DNA of 64,000 nucleotides from Glebionis coronaria (Eukaryota; Streptophyta; Magnoliopsida; Asterales; Asteraceae), in the NCBI GenBank assembly GCA_025667525.1, contig CM046876.1, positions 570,149,469-570,213,468 of the forward strand, read 5' to 3'. The notes beneath the pieces were generated by a model. The model did not search any database. It worked only from the letters and a program-made list of their open reading frames with translations, and was not told where the DNA came from. Positions 1 through 11,544 of this stretch are shown here, piece after piece. The position numbers were made by a program, and so were the translations under genes. Each line of letters opens with the position of its first letter. The first letter of the stretch is position 1.

Positions 1-1175
1 GGTTTAAGTGGGCGTTTGACCTAAAGTTTTGAGACCTAAAAACTGGGACTGTTTTGGGTAAAATACGAACGGGTTAGTTATTAAACTTAACCAAGTTAAG
101 GACTTGTTAAGGAAGGGTAATGGGGTGATTAGAGCTTATCAATGAGGTAAATATGTGAGAATAGGCTAGATGTCCATCATAGGTTAATGAGCCATCTTAG
201 TGGTTGGTTCGTTTATTGATTTCGTGTTTTTGGTTTGTTAGCTTGTTGCTAGTGCAAGGACTTGTGAAGGAGCTATCAGGTGAGTTTCATAGTCCCATGT
301 TTACTTTTGATTTTGACTTCCAGATGGGATGGAAGAGACACTGTGTTGAGTTGTTTCTAAATTGTTGTTGTGAATGTTTTATGGTTGTGATGGACTTGTG
401 TGTACACTTATGTGATTAACTGCTATGCGATTTTTGATATGTTATTGTGGTTTGACAAGGTAGTGGCCTTGTGGTTTGACAAGGTAGTGGCCTTGTGGTT
501 TGACAAGGTAGTGGCCTTGTGGTTTGACAAGGTAGTGGCCTTGTGGTTTGCCAAGGTAGTGGCCTTGGGATAGGTACATAGGGTGATCATCTATGGTACC
601 ATGATGTTGTTTGGCAAGGTAGGAGCCTTGGATTGGATTGGATTGGATTGGATTGGTTTGGTATGATTTGTTTTGATTGATAGTTGTTAATACATAATTG
701 TAACACATTGTCCATATGTTCGTTTGTTGATGATTGTTATTCACAGCTTGTAACTGATTTAGCGTTGGAGTCTAAACCTATGACTCTCACCAACTTTATG
801 TTGACGTGTTTTAGTGTCTCTTTCAGGTGATACTATGGTTAAGCATGAGAACATAAGTGGCTAGGATTGGAGAAGCTTAGGAATGCATATAGAAGGAGAA
901 TCCCCGTTTCCTTCTTAGTTTTTATTTGATTGTTCTTGTAATAAGTGATACTGTGGCGCACATATGTTTGTTGGTATGTTATTTGTTGTCTTGGGTAAGA
1001 AGTAGGACTGTTACTTACTTACCTAGACCCCTTGCATTTATTGAGATATTGTCATGACCTTCGTGTCACCATTTTTATGACATTTCTTATTTCATATAGT
1101 TGTCTCTATAGACACGCCATGTTGTGATGATATCCATACGTCGCGCCCCATGTTCCGCCATGGTGGGGTGTGACA
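1..1175 (-). repeat. Partial gypsy-type LTR (5' end of a minus-oriented LTR)
   Basis: Read on the minus strand, the stretch begins at 1175 with TGTCACACCCCACC, the kind of start seen in plant Tekay/Del-type gypsy LTRs. The remainder up to the window edge is non-coding and includes a minisatellite. No partner LTR is in the window, so the element itself cannot be delimited. The boundary at 1175/1176 is inferred only from the TG start and the change of sequence character. No gene is visible here; the short open frames look like chance. Confidence 0.5.
447..567. repeat. 24-bp minisatellite, about 5 copies
   Basis: Five head-to-tail copies of a 24-bp unit (GTGGTTTGACAAGGTAGTGG plus CCTT) are visible. 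The last copy has one A-to-C change. A short (GGATT)n run follows at about 631-660. The array lies inside the LTR-like sequence. It has no spacers and no CRISPR character. Confidence 0.9.
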
Positions 1176-1600
1176 ATTGACCCCTAATAATGTGGGTTGC
1201 CCTTTCAAATTAGGTAGTTAATGCAAAAATAACCATTTGCCCCTATTAACTTTATTTGCAAATCCCAGTTACTAAATTAAAATTATATGATATACACCAG
1301 AGGGAACTTGCGTTGACTAAAAGTCAAAACGCATAAGGGTCAACACTAGAAGCACAATGTGGTCACGGAAAGTCAACGAAGTGAACAGTGACCCAAACCA
1401 AGACTAGAAGCCAACCATCAATGATAAGGAAGGATTTTATCCACCAGAAGCTGAAGACTACCACCCGAAGTGACCAAAATCCTCCACTAGAAGTAGCACA
1501 CACCGCAAATACCCATAAAATCTGTTGTTAAAAACTACCAATATGTTAGTCTGTGCAAGTAAATATGTACACTAAGCCTCCCCTTAGGCTTAGCCTCCCC
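1176..1600. other. Non-coding stretch between gypsy LTR and copia B
   Basis: No gene is seen. On the minus strand it follows the RNase H end of copia B. A purine-rich tract (rc of the CTCCCC runs at 1576-1602) could be the polypurine tract. The expected 3' LTR does not match the 5' LTR found at 21012. The 3' end of B is therefore missing, replaced, or lies in a long 3' untranslated region. Confidence 0.5.
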
Positions 1601-2602
1601 TCAATCCGGACCATCAAAGGCTTTAGTTAATAAATCAGCAACATTATCATCCGTATGAACCTTAAGAACCTGTATCAATTTCTTCTCATTGGCATCCCGG
1701 ATAAAGTGGTGCCTAATTTCAATATGTTTTGTACGTTGATGAAAAATAGGATTCTTCACAATGCAGATAGTGCTTTGATTGTCAATGAAAATTTTGGTGT
1801 TCATAAAGTTGAACCCATAATCAAGCATCTGATTTTGTATCCACAAGACTTGTCCACAATAACTAGCAGCAGCAATGTATTCAGCTTCTGTTGAAGAAGT
1901 AGCTACTATCGTCTATTTCTTACATTGCCATGAGATAAGTCTTCAACCCAAAAACTGACAACCACCAGTAGTAGACTTTCTGTCATTATTTGCACCTGTA
2001 TAGTCACTGTCACTATATGCTTCGAGAACAAAAGGTGATTCCCTAGGATACCACAAGCCTAGCTTGGGTTGAGCCTTGATGTATTTGAAGATTTTCTTGA
2101 CTGCATTCAAGTTAGAAACAGTTGGAGCCACCTGATGTCTAGAACAAGCACTTACTGCAAACATAATATCCAGACGTGATGCAGTCAAATACATGAGTGA
2201 GCCAATCATTGACCTGTACATGTGAACATTTATCGAAGGATCTGGCTCATTCTTGAGTTTAACTTTAGTTACTTCATAAGGTGTTGTTGCTGGTCTAAGA
2301 GGATCCATATCAAACTTCTGAAGGATCTCATGAACATATTTGTCTTGACTTATGAAGATTCCATCTGACTGTTGCTAGACTTGAAGACCAAGGAAAAACG
2401 TAAGCTCTCCCATAGCACTCATCTGAAATTTGCCCTTCATCAGTTGTTCAAACTCATCACACCATTCCTTCTTAGTAGACCCAAAGATAATATCGTCCAC
2501 ATATACCTGAACTAGGATAATGTCCTTGGTATTCCTCTTAAGAAATAGTGTTTTGTCAATTGTGCCTCTTCTATAGCCATGTTTCAACAAGAAAGTTGAA
2601 AG
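1601..2602 (-). pseudogene. Ty1/copia element B: RT C-terminal part and RNase H (decayed)
   Basis: Minus-strand copia polyprotein end. At 2375-2590 the reverse transcriptase keeps the YVDD catalytic box and the FFLGLQV stretch. At 1943-2308 the connection and RNase H start is present (LTASRLDIMFA, then DSDYTGANNDRKSTTG). At 1601-1846 the RNase H end is present, including the KHIEIRHHFIRD and ADLLTKAF motifs. Stops break it between segments: TAG after FFLGLQV, TGA after GGCQFLG, and TAG a few codons later. Each is explained by one transition from CAG or CGA. The RT reading is cut at 2602/2608 by element A and resumes at 6594. Certainly non-functional. Confidence 0.92.
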
Positions 2603-2607
2603 ACGCT

Positions 2608-2879
2608 TGTAGAAATGCTATTATGGATCCGGTGGTCTAATGTGGTGGTAAGTGGTGGTGGAAGCCATTGTTGGCTTAGAGAGAGAGAAAGAGAGGTTGA
2701 GAGTAAAAGTGTGTGTGTTCCTCAAATGAACAAAATACAATCAACACCCCTCCTTGGAAGCAAAGGAGGGGTATATATAGTCACGCACTTTACAAAGAGC
2801 CTAGTCTAGTCTAAATGTGCGTGACTATGATAACTAACGGGAATTCTTAAATGTCGTCACATAAAGTGAGTTTCCAACA
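2608..2879 (-). repeat. Element A, 3' LTR
   Basis: A 272-bp LTR that appears to match 6317-6588 base for base. On the minus strand it has a TATATATA promoter box beside a perfect 9-bp stem at 2747-2771. The neighbouring polypurine tract is at about 2880-2890. Confidence 0.93.
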
Positions 2880-5800
2880 ATCTTCCCCCATGGGACGACG
2901 TGTAGAATTCCTTACAATATTCTACCTATCAAGTACAAAATAATTAAGAACAAGAGCTTCCATGAAGCATCCAATGCTGATGATGTCTTCTGAGGCCTTT
3001 GACTTCAAAACGACTCATCTTTAAAGTAACTTGTAGAAGAAATACTGTAACGGCACGAGCTAAGTAACCCATACACTTCTGGTTAAGGAGAAGCTTCTGA
3101 ATTAGCTTCCCCCTAATTCATGCCACGTAAACTTGATGTAGAAGCATTTTAAATAGCTTCCCCCAAGTAGATCAACAACTTTTCATCTCACGCTTGAATA
3201 ATTCTTCTGAATTTTTCTTCCCCCTGAGAGTTCAAGTTATGCATACCAGAAAGAATCAAGACACTTCTTCCCCCACATAGTTGAAGAAGGTAAATCAATC
3301 CCAATTATGAAGCTCAAATACTGAAGTAGACACTTTATCCCATTCATGAAGTTGACATCGTAACACCAGAGTCAATTAAGTCCCGGAAATGCACACGTCT
3401 TCTTCCGGAGATGCACCAGAGTCAATTAAGTCCCGGGAATGCATATAGGATAATGATGATGTTTAATTGCAACAATCAAACAATTAAACCTCGAATCAGT
3501 AGTGTACCGTTTGGAGATTGATAACGACACGAGTTAAAACACTGATTTTCTCTGCGGCTATGACAAATGTCATCCCGGAATATCTTCAAATCAAAAGAAG
3601 GTATGAAGTTCATCACGTGTACTCGTTGTGCGTTCAATGTGTCTTCTTCTTCCCCCTTGATGGTTTCGAAGCTCGGAACCATCAATAAATTGTACGCACA
3701 TAAACCTGAAATCTCGTGAGAATAATAAATAAGCTGAATTATATATTTTGTGAGAATCAGCTGTTGATCGAAAATCTCTTCTCATAAACTCTCCATGGCC
3801 ACCTTTACCATTCCACGTGAAAGCAATTTAAAGTGACCACTGAAAGAATGAACCAGATACATCAAACGTGAAGCTGAATAAAAATCCTTCGATCTTGTGA
3901 TTTAAGCTTGCACTTTTGTTGAATGAAGAACGGTGGAGAAATCTCTAAGTACTCAATGCATCACTGAAGAAGTCTATAAGCACAACACCTCTTGAAATTA
4001 TCCACGTCGACTAAGCGCGTGACACTGAGTACAACAATGTAACCCCTTTAAGTGATAGTTATCCGAGTCATCAACCATCCACCCCGAACCCGGAAACCAG
4101 ATAACCAAGTCTTCATTCTAGGATTAAGCACGAGCAAGTTATCTAGTAAAAGATAAAATAAATACACGCCTTCGAAAAATCCGTCTTCATCGTCACGTAA
4201 TTAGTACCCGATCAAGCAAAATCTGTAGCCACTAAAAAATCGCCCATTTTTCTTGGTCTCGTCAAAATAAATTCTCGTCACTTTGTCACTTCATTTTGTC
4301 GCGTCACATTTCTCGTCACCCAATCGGTGTCAAGAAAAAATTAAAGAACCACAAATGCAACAAAAAAACTACAAATTCAAAAAAGGAATTTGTTTGTTTG
4401 AGCATCCATTCTCCTTAACAATGTATCGACACTTTTTGTCTTGACCCGATGTCACAGTGAAAACCCGACAATATTCACAAAATTTTTCAAAATAATTAAT
4501 TGTGAAATAAAAATTTGTTTATATTGTGTTGTAAAAACATTACGGCCCAATTCATCAATTTTGTCCAACAATTCCATGTTTCAATAGCCGGCCCAACAAA
4601 ATTTCACATAACTAATGTTTATCAAAGAGAAACGAGTTCCATGGCCCAAATTGAATACACAAGTTCCATGGCCCAAATTCTTGGTAAACCTGGTCCATCA
4701 TCACTCGGTTAAAACACACATTTATATAAGTCACCCACCTTGTTATATCCGCCTGAAGATTTCTAGAAAGCCACGTGTATCCACAAAGAGAAATGATAAC
4801 CAGTAGATGATATATACGCTAGGAAGCCTAATTTGTCTCCCCTTATCACGTAAACACACAAACTCCCATCATGTTTTCTCTCGAAACATCCGCCCCCTAA
4901 TATCAAAAATCTCTCCCATCATCAACCCCTAAACTGGTTAAATCCGCCCCCCATAAATCTTCATCATCTCCATAACTCAAACCTTAGCACAAAAAAAATA
5001 CTCCGTCCCTTACTTCTTGATCAGTCGAAGCCATTAAATCTCAAAAATGGATAATTAAACCGAATCAGTCAGTATTGGCTTCCAGATCTTAGTACATAAG
5101 ATCTCGGGTAGGTATTTATTTGATGCATGCCAGTTGATCTAACCTTTTTCAGACGAATCAAAGATAGACAATAACATATTTGTTATTGTTCTCTCTTTAA
5201 TTTCGTATATTAATAATATGGGTTAACCATTTACATAAAGATCTATGATGATTTCTTATTTTCGTATATGATAGATCTGTGAAAAGATCTAGACAAGTCT
5301 ATGATAGACTGTAGCGAAAAAAAATCTGAGATCCTTTAAATTTGTTTGTTCGGTTCGAGTCTTAGATGGGAGATAGGTGTCGATGGGTTAGGGATTAGAT
5401 TTGTGGTGTTGAGGCGGTATAAGGATGGAATGAGTAGGTCGACTCAGTGAGTTTAACTGAGTCAACTCGGTAATGACCGAGTTGACTCGGTTGAGATGGG
5501 TTTCAGTTTTGGTTTGGTTACGTGGTCATGTGTAAAACAAGTCAAGATTTCAAGTCTTTGTATCGCAATATTTAAACAGTTTCATCGCAATGGCAAAAGG
5601 TTGTTTTCCATCGCAATCAAAAACCGTGACCCATCGCAATACAAAACATCCATCGCAATGTTTGGAAAAAAACGGGCAGCATGACATCGTGACAATACCA
5701 TTGCGATAGACCCGACCACCCATCGCAATGACTCATCGGAATGAGTCCCATCGCAATGGGTAAGTCAAACCCATCGGAATGTGTCAAATACCACTCCATC

Positions 5801-6297
5801 GCAATCCATGCGATCGTACCAAGAAGCAGAAATCCAAAAGTGTACTTTTTCCGTTTTTTCAGGGATCTTGTTTCTGAGTATGATTTTTCTGGCAAATATG
5901 GGTTTCACCATCATCTTCATAAAATTACCAGAAAAAATCCAGAAAAATGCTGTTAAAAATCAGATAAGTACTCATTTCCACTTAAAAAATGAAACAGTAA
6001 ACCTAGACCATATACGCATTCCACTAAAAAGTGAAACCGTTGATAGATGGAGACGGTTATGAACCAACTTTGACCAGTGAAACCGACTTTGACCAGTGAA
6101 AATAGATATGGACCAGGAAAAAACATGTGACAGTTTGGATCGGTTGGACAATAATTTGTGACAGATAGATATCCCCAACAAATATTGAGGACGTGACAAA
6201 AAATTTTTGACAAAATGAGACACAAATAAATGTAACGAGACACAAGAAATGATTAGACCACCAAAATCGAGTATATTAACACGATCCAAGGATGGAA
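2880..6297 (-). other. Element A internal non-coding region
   Basis: This region has no protein-coding capacity that I can support. It holds six GGGGGAAG-type tracts (minus strand) between 2882 and 3656 and a 23-bp direct repeat at about 3365 and 3414. A dispersed array of ATTGCGAT-like motifs runs from 5561 to 5806. The layout (leader, long 3' untranslated region, no gag-pol) resembles a copia element with the coding part deleted. Confidence 0.7.
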
Positions 6298-6316
6298 CCG
6301 TGGCTCTGATGCCAAA
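6298..6316 (-). other. Element A primer-binding site (initiator Met tRNA)
   Basis: On the minus strand the sequence directly inside the LTR is TTTGGCATCAGAGCCACGG. This matches the common plant copia site TGGTATCAGAGC with one change. It fixes the element's orientation and the LTR border at 6317. Confidence 0.85.
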
Positions 6317-6588
6317 TGTAGAAATGCTATTATGGATCCGGTGGTCTAATGTGGTGGTAAGTGGTGGTGGAAGCCATTGTTGGCTTAGAGAGAGAGAAAG
6401 AGAGGTTGAGAGTAAAAGTGTGTGTGTTCCTCAAATGAACAAAATACAATCAACACCCCTCCTTGGAAGCAAAGGAGGGGTATATATAGTCACGCACTTT
6501 ACAAAGAGCCTAGTCTAGTCTAAATGTGCGTGACTATGATAACTAACGGGAATTCTTAAATGTCGTCACATAAAGTGAGTTTCCAACA
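6317..6588 (-). repeat. Element A, 5' LTR
   Basis: A 272-bp LTR with no difference from the left LTR that I can see. TATA box at 6481-6488 on the plus strand (palindromic, usable on minus). A stem with arms CCCCTCCTT and AAGGAGGGG lies at 6456-6480. The target duplication ACGCT follows at 6589-6593. Confidence 0.93.
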
Positions 6589-6593
6589 ACGCT

Positions 6594-6971
6594 CATACCA
6601 AGCTCTAGGAGGTTGATGAAGTCCATAGAGAGCTTTGACCACCTTGTAAACTTTCTTGGGATGAAGTGGATCCACAAAGCCCTTAGGTTGAGTGACATAA
6701 ACTTCCTCGTCAATCTTGCCATAGAGAAATGCACTCTTAACATCCATTTGAAAAACCGTAAAGCCCACATAAGAAGCAAAAGCCAAAAACAAACGAATGG
6801 CCTCAATCCTAGCAACAGGAGCAAAAACTTCAGTATAGTCAATGCCTTCAAGTTATGTGTGACCTTGTGCAACCAACCTTGCCTTATTTCTCACCACAAT
6901 ACCCCTTGCATCTTTCTTGTTTTTGAGAATCCATTTGGTACCAATTGATGTCTTTCCATCTGGCAAGTCAA
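6594..6971 (-). pseudogene. Copia B: N-terminal reverse transcriptase segment
   Basis: This continues the RT gene of element B on the far side of element A. On the minus strand the reading gives FQMDVKSAFLYGKIDEEVYV and then ALYGLHQPPRAWYE, the conserved first half of copia RT. Element A sits a few codons after the PRAWYE motif. The upstream part (about 6800-6970) is spread over more than one frame, so there are indels. Non-functional fragment. Confidence 0.9.
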
Positions 6972-8659
6972 CTAGGATCCAAACATTCTGAAACAAGATC
7001 TGCTGCATCTCCTCCTGCATAGCCTCCACCCATGATCCTCAAGAGCATGAGAGACTGATCTAGGTTCCACCTGTGAAAGAAAACAAGCAAACAAACAGTG
7101 CTGAAAATTCGTATGATTATTACACTTTTGGTCCTCAATATAGCTCACAAGAGCATGATGATCAGAGGTTGCTTTCTTATGCATTCTGCGAGTCTTGATT
7201 GTAGAACCAGGATCTCCAATGATTTGAGTAGTAGGATGGTCTTTGTGTGACTGCAGAACTTGATTGGAAGCTACTTCCACTTCCGGTGCCAAGTTATTAA
7301 GATCCCCAACAAAGTCATCATCATATGAAGCAGAGTCAAAAATACCATCTATTGGTTTCTTATGAATATCATCCAGCTTAGTAGAAGACTTCTTTTGATA
7401 GTTTCCCAGGTCAGAAGGACCATAGAATCTAGTAGAGGAAGTGGGATCACTCACCGGACTACCAATAGGTGTTAAACTAGCACTAGGAGTAACAGTGGGA
7501 GTACTATGAGTAGCTTTGTTAGCAGATGTATTCAAAGGAAACTCAAAGCCACCTTGAGCAGCTGCGGTAGTAGCATCTTGTTGTTGCTTGAGCAATGTGT
7601 CCAGAGCTCCTTGTGAGTCCAAGATGTCTGATGGAGTAGCATCACTAGGAGTAGTATTGGCATTAGGAGAGACTGTGGTAGAATAGGATAGAACAACAAA
7701 AATATCATCCTCTTCATCTGAGTCTGAAAAACTAGAATGAGCACCTGCACTAGAAGTTGCAAACAATTGTGGACCTGCATCATGGTTAGTTTTGAAACGA
7801 AAATATCCCAATGAATCACTAAGATAATCAAGATCAAAATACCATTCAAGACCCTTGCCTTGTATGTTTGACTTCTCCTCAAAATACCTGAGATTAATAG
7901 TTTCAATTACTCGCTTGGCTTGGAGATTGTAGACACGATAAGCCCGAGAGTGAGCTGAATATCCCACAATGTATCCTTCATCTGCCTTGCCATCATATTT
8001 CCCCAAATAGTCACTAGTATTTAGAATGGTGACAGGACACCCAAATGGCTTCAAATGAGCAATGTTAGGTACTTTAGCTGTGAGTAGCTCATAAGGAGTC
8101 TTCTTGTGAGGATTAGTAATAGAAACTCTATTCAAGACATAACTTGCAGTATTGACAGCTTCTGTCCAGAACATGGTTGGAAGCTTGGAATCGGCAAGCA
8201 TTATTCTCGCATCTTCTATTAGAGTCATGTTCTTTCTTTATGCCACGCCATTCTGTTGAGGAGTTCTTGCTGTACTATAATCTCTTTTGATACCTTTAGA
8301 ATTACAAAGTGCTATGAGGTCTGCATTTTTGAATTTTGTTCCATTATCAAATCTGATACCTTTAACCTTCTTGGACAACTGATTCTCAATTAATGTAATA
8401 AAGTCCTTGAGAATTGAGTAGGTCTCACTCTTGGCAGCCATAAAGAAAACCCACGTGAACCTGCTATACCCATCAGTTACCACAAGGCAGAATTGTTTGT
8501 GGTCAATGCTCCTAATAGAGGTAGGACCAAATAAATCCATGTGTAGTAGCTGCAATGGTTCAGTTATAAGGCTGAGAGCAGTAATGGCCTTGAAGGATGC
8601 TTTATGTTGTTTGCCTTTGCTGCATGCAAGGCAATTGATGTCATTTCTGAAATTTTTGG
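6972..8659 (-). pseudogene. Copia B: integrase core, C-terminal region and linker to RT
   Basis: Minus strand. At 8238-8555 the integrase core is readable (LLHMDLFGP, VVTDGYSRFTWVFF, then the FDNGTKF and ARTPQQNGVA catalytic-region motifs). After a stop at about 8235, the frame from 8228 continues with LIEDARIMLADSKLPTMFW and the GCPVTILNTSDYLGKYD region. It then enters a low-conservation Ser/Thr-rich linker. The zinc-binding start of the integrase (CLACSKGKQHKA) lies at about 8580-8640. The Athila-like element interrupts it at 8660. At least one stop is present, so it is inactive. Confidence 0.9.
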
Positions 8660-8664
8660 GAGGT

Positions 8665-11172
8665 TAATAAGTGTGTAAACACTTATCCTTTTGCCACTAA
8701 AATCAAGGAAAAACAAGACCTAATCATGTGTTTAATGTCGTAAAAGTCGGAATTACGCGTGGTTTTGTGTTTTTGTGTTGAAATAGGTACAAATGATCAA
8801 AAGGAAAGAAAACACGGGATTTCACGGTCAAATCTTGAAGAATAGTCCAAGAAAAGACGAAGACAAAGTCAAAAGGTCAAAAGTGTGCCAAGATCACGAA
8901 AACCGATTAAACCGACACGAGCTTAAAGAAAAAGATCGAGAAAGCCGAAATCGAGCTCGTCTTTAGCGGGTTTGATTCTTTTGAAGATTTTTGGGCTTAG
9001 TGGGCCCCACATTTACTTAATGGGCCCACAAGCCCATTTAACAATTTTGCTAAAGTAATGGATAAAATGCCACGGATTGTGCTAAGGCCCATAAAAACCA
9101 AAAGCCCAAATAGGATTAACAAAGGACGGTTTGGAATCATTATTGGGCTGAAGCCCATTTGATTAAATCAAAAAAACAATGGAAATGTTTACTTCACATG
9201 ATTACATCTCGGTCAAACCTCAACACCATTTCAATACAGTCAACAACTTATCTCACCTTACCGTGCACCTCCCACACACCCGAACACTCCCCTCACTTCC
9301 CCACACTTTTAATAAAATCGTTTTTTTTTAACCCCACACACCTCACTTCGATAAAACCAAAGTAATTCCACCCACTATTCTCTCTTCTTTCTCCCCAAAG
9401 TTACACAGCCACCATTTTTACCCTTTAAACCCTAATTTCCAGGATAAAAATTAACCACAAAATCATGGGGCTTTTTACATCAAAAATTAATTCACCCAAA
9501 TCCACTTAAAAACCCCCTTTGTTTTCGGATCAAAACTCCCACTGGTGGTCCTCTTTTGTGACACGCTGGCAATCCAGGCCCCTGGTGTTATCTCAGCCGT
9601 TGATTTAAGGAAAAAGAGAGAGAAGATTAAAGAACGGCCAAGATCTTAAGCCGTAGGCACCAAGGAAAGGTTTGAGGGTTTTCTCCTATAAAAAACCCCA
9701 TTTCTCACAATGTATTCAAGCTTATTATTATTTTTAGTTTTTTTTAATTAATTTTAGGAGTAGGTTTAATTAATTTTATTTTTCAGAAAATTAGATTAGG
9801 GTTTTAGTAATTTAATCTTGTATTTTTTTTCTTTCAGTAATGTAATTTGGATTTAATATTAATGAAAAGTTTCCTTTATATATTTTCTGTCTTATATTTA
9901 TTTCCAGTTATTATTTAATTCTCAAAAGTTTAATTCATTTTTTTTATATACTGTTACTGTTTTCGTCCAATTAAAAAAAATATATATAAAATAAATGAAT
10001 ACTGTTCGTTTGGCTCGGATAATCATTTGGTTCGAGAGTTACTGTTGGAGGTTGGAGGATTTGGTTAAATTGTTGATGTTTGGTGGTGTTCGGTCTCGGC
10101 TCGATTAAAAGGGGGCTCAGCGCCTCTCCTTCTTCTCAACGGTTTCGTCAAATAGGTTCTTGCCTCTTTTAATCTTTTTGTTTAAGTTTATTGTTGAGTT
10201 GATTGTCTGCTTATATTTGCTTATTGTTTTTTTTTTTTGCTATTGCTTATTTTTAGTTTATTTGTTAAGATTGATTTATTGTGTTTATGCTTTCAAGTTG
10301 TTTGGATCTGCCTCTTTTTATAAGTTTAGTTAAGTTTAATTTCATTTATTTAGGATCTGCTTGATTTATTTTAAATGTTTTTGTTGATTTAGTTTAAGTT
10401 TGTTTGCTTTGTTTTCAAGTTGTTTGGATTTTGTTTATTTGTTTTCTTAATCTACTTTTTGTGGATAAATTTTCGGTTCTGCTTATTTGGTTAATCTGTA
10501 TTTGCTTATCTGCCTTTGTTGGTTATATTACTGCATAAGAGACAGATCCACCTGGTCTGTTTACTTTTTAAAAGTCCAAAAATAATAATCTCCAAAAAAG
10601 TGTCACTAACGAGGTTCGAACGCGTGACCTCGCGCTCAACTGTGCAGCGCCACAACCAACTCGTCTAGCTTTCCATTTGTGTTTATTATTGCATTAGGTA
10701 ATTAATATAGGTTTTTTTTAGAAGTGGCAGTTTTATTAAAAAAGTTTAATTAAGATTAGTTTGTTTAATTAAGTTTCAACTAAAAAGTTCTATTTTCTTT
10801 TAATTCGGATTTTATAAAAATAAAAAGACTAAAAAATATATTTTTTTACTTCTATAATTTCAAAATACTTTTCATTTTATTTTGTTAATCTAAAAAATAG
10901 TTTTTATTTAACAGTTTTTAGTTTAAAGTTATTTAGGTGTAAAGTTTTATTTTAAAAATAGATTTCATTTAAAAGTTTCTATTAGCTTAATTTTTAAATT
11001 AGATTAGTTTTATTTAAATTGTTTTATTAGTTTTTAATATTAAATAGATAAAACACCAAAAATATTATTTACCAAAAACAAGTTAAGTCGAAACGTTTAA
11101 TCGGTAATCAAATTCGAGTGAATCGAGGAACGATAAAAGTAATATAAAAAGGGTAACAAAATCTCTTTTTCA
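8665..11172 (+). repeat. Athila-like element, 5' LTR
   Basis: A 2508-bp LTR starting TAATAAGTGTG and ending TTTTTCA. A likely TATA box (CTATAAAA at about 9687) lies between inverted arms GGGTTTT and AAAACCC. It contains an antisense tRNA-like segment at about 10600-10671. No gene is seen. Confidence 0.92.
10600..10671 (-). other. tRNA-like sequence inside the Athila-like LTR (copy 1)
   Basis: On the minus strand the segment contains TAGACGAGTTGG (like the tRNA A box and D arm), a 5-bp stem GCGCT/AGCGC in the anticodon-arm position and GCGTTCGAACC (like the B box and T arm). It is too degenerate for me to call a functional tRNA. The same sequence occurs in the other LTR. Confidence 0.4.
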
Positions 11173-11175
11173 AAA

Positions 11176-11190
11176 TGGCGCCGCTGCCGC
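11176..11190 (+). other. Athila-like primer-binding site (tRNA-Asp type)
   Basis: TGGCGCCGCTGCCGC follows the 5' LTR after a three-base spacer. This is the primer-binding sequence type known from Athila/Tat-lineage gypsy elements and supports the lineage call and the plus orientation. Confidence 0.8.
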
Positions 11191-11544
11191 TTCGCTCGTA
11201 CGATTGACGATTTTTCGTGAAGACGTTTGGATTTTGGGATCCGTTCTTTTTGAACGTTACGTTTCTTGCACAAAAAATCAAAAATACAAAAAAATCAAAA
11301 ACTTAAAAATACAAAAAAATTAAAAAATCGCAAAAGCAATTTCTTTCCTAAGAATTGCACCAAAAAAAAAAATTAAAAAATCCAAAAGTAATACTTTTTC
11401 CTAAAAGTATTACACCAAAAATATTACGTATTAGTGTTAATTTTTAGTTCGATTTCTTTCGATTTATATATATATATATATTTTTCTAAAAAAATACAAA
11501 AAGATTTTTCTTTTATTATAATATATTACGTAGCTTAATAATCA

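Larger units (their letters stand above)
2608..6588 (-). mobile_element. Element A: non-autonomous LTR retrotransposon (TRIM/LARD-like), inserted in copia B
   Basis: A 3981-bp element has two 272-bp LTRs (2608-2879 and 6317-6588) that look identical by eye, TG...CA ends and a perfect 5-bp target duplication ACGCT (2603-2607 and 6589-6593). The primer-binding site is on the minus strand directly inside the right LTR (6298-6316, complementary to initiator Met tRNA). A purine tract abuts the left LTR on the minus strand, so the element reads leftwards. The internal 3.4 kb has no gag or pol; open frames are short and unrelated to known proteins. It presumably moves with enzymes of a related copia element. 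Matching LTRs point to a very recent insertion. Confidence 0.93.

Noticed and set aside
447..567. Possible CRISPR-like array
   Set aside because: Repeats are contiguous without spacers and the organism is a plant; it is a minisatellite.
442..744. Open frame with repeated GHYLVKPQ peptide
   Set aside because: It is the minus-strand translation of the 24-bp minisatellite; no start context, homologue or neighbouring exon supports it.
1176..1576. 3' LTR of copia B
   Set aside because: I compared it with the 5' LTR at 21012-21889 and found no shared start, end or body, so B cannot be given a second LTR or a target duplication.
9159..9365. Small ORF present twice (again at 15640-15846)
   Set aside because: The two copies are simply the two LTRs of the Athila-like element; the peptide has no recognisable features.
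10600..10671. Functional tRNA gene
   Set aside because: Acceptor and D-arm pairing are incomplete and the anticodon loop has nine bases; kept only as tRNA-like.
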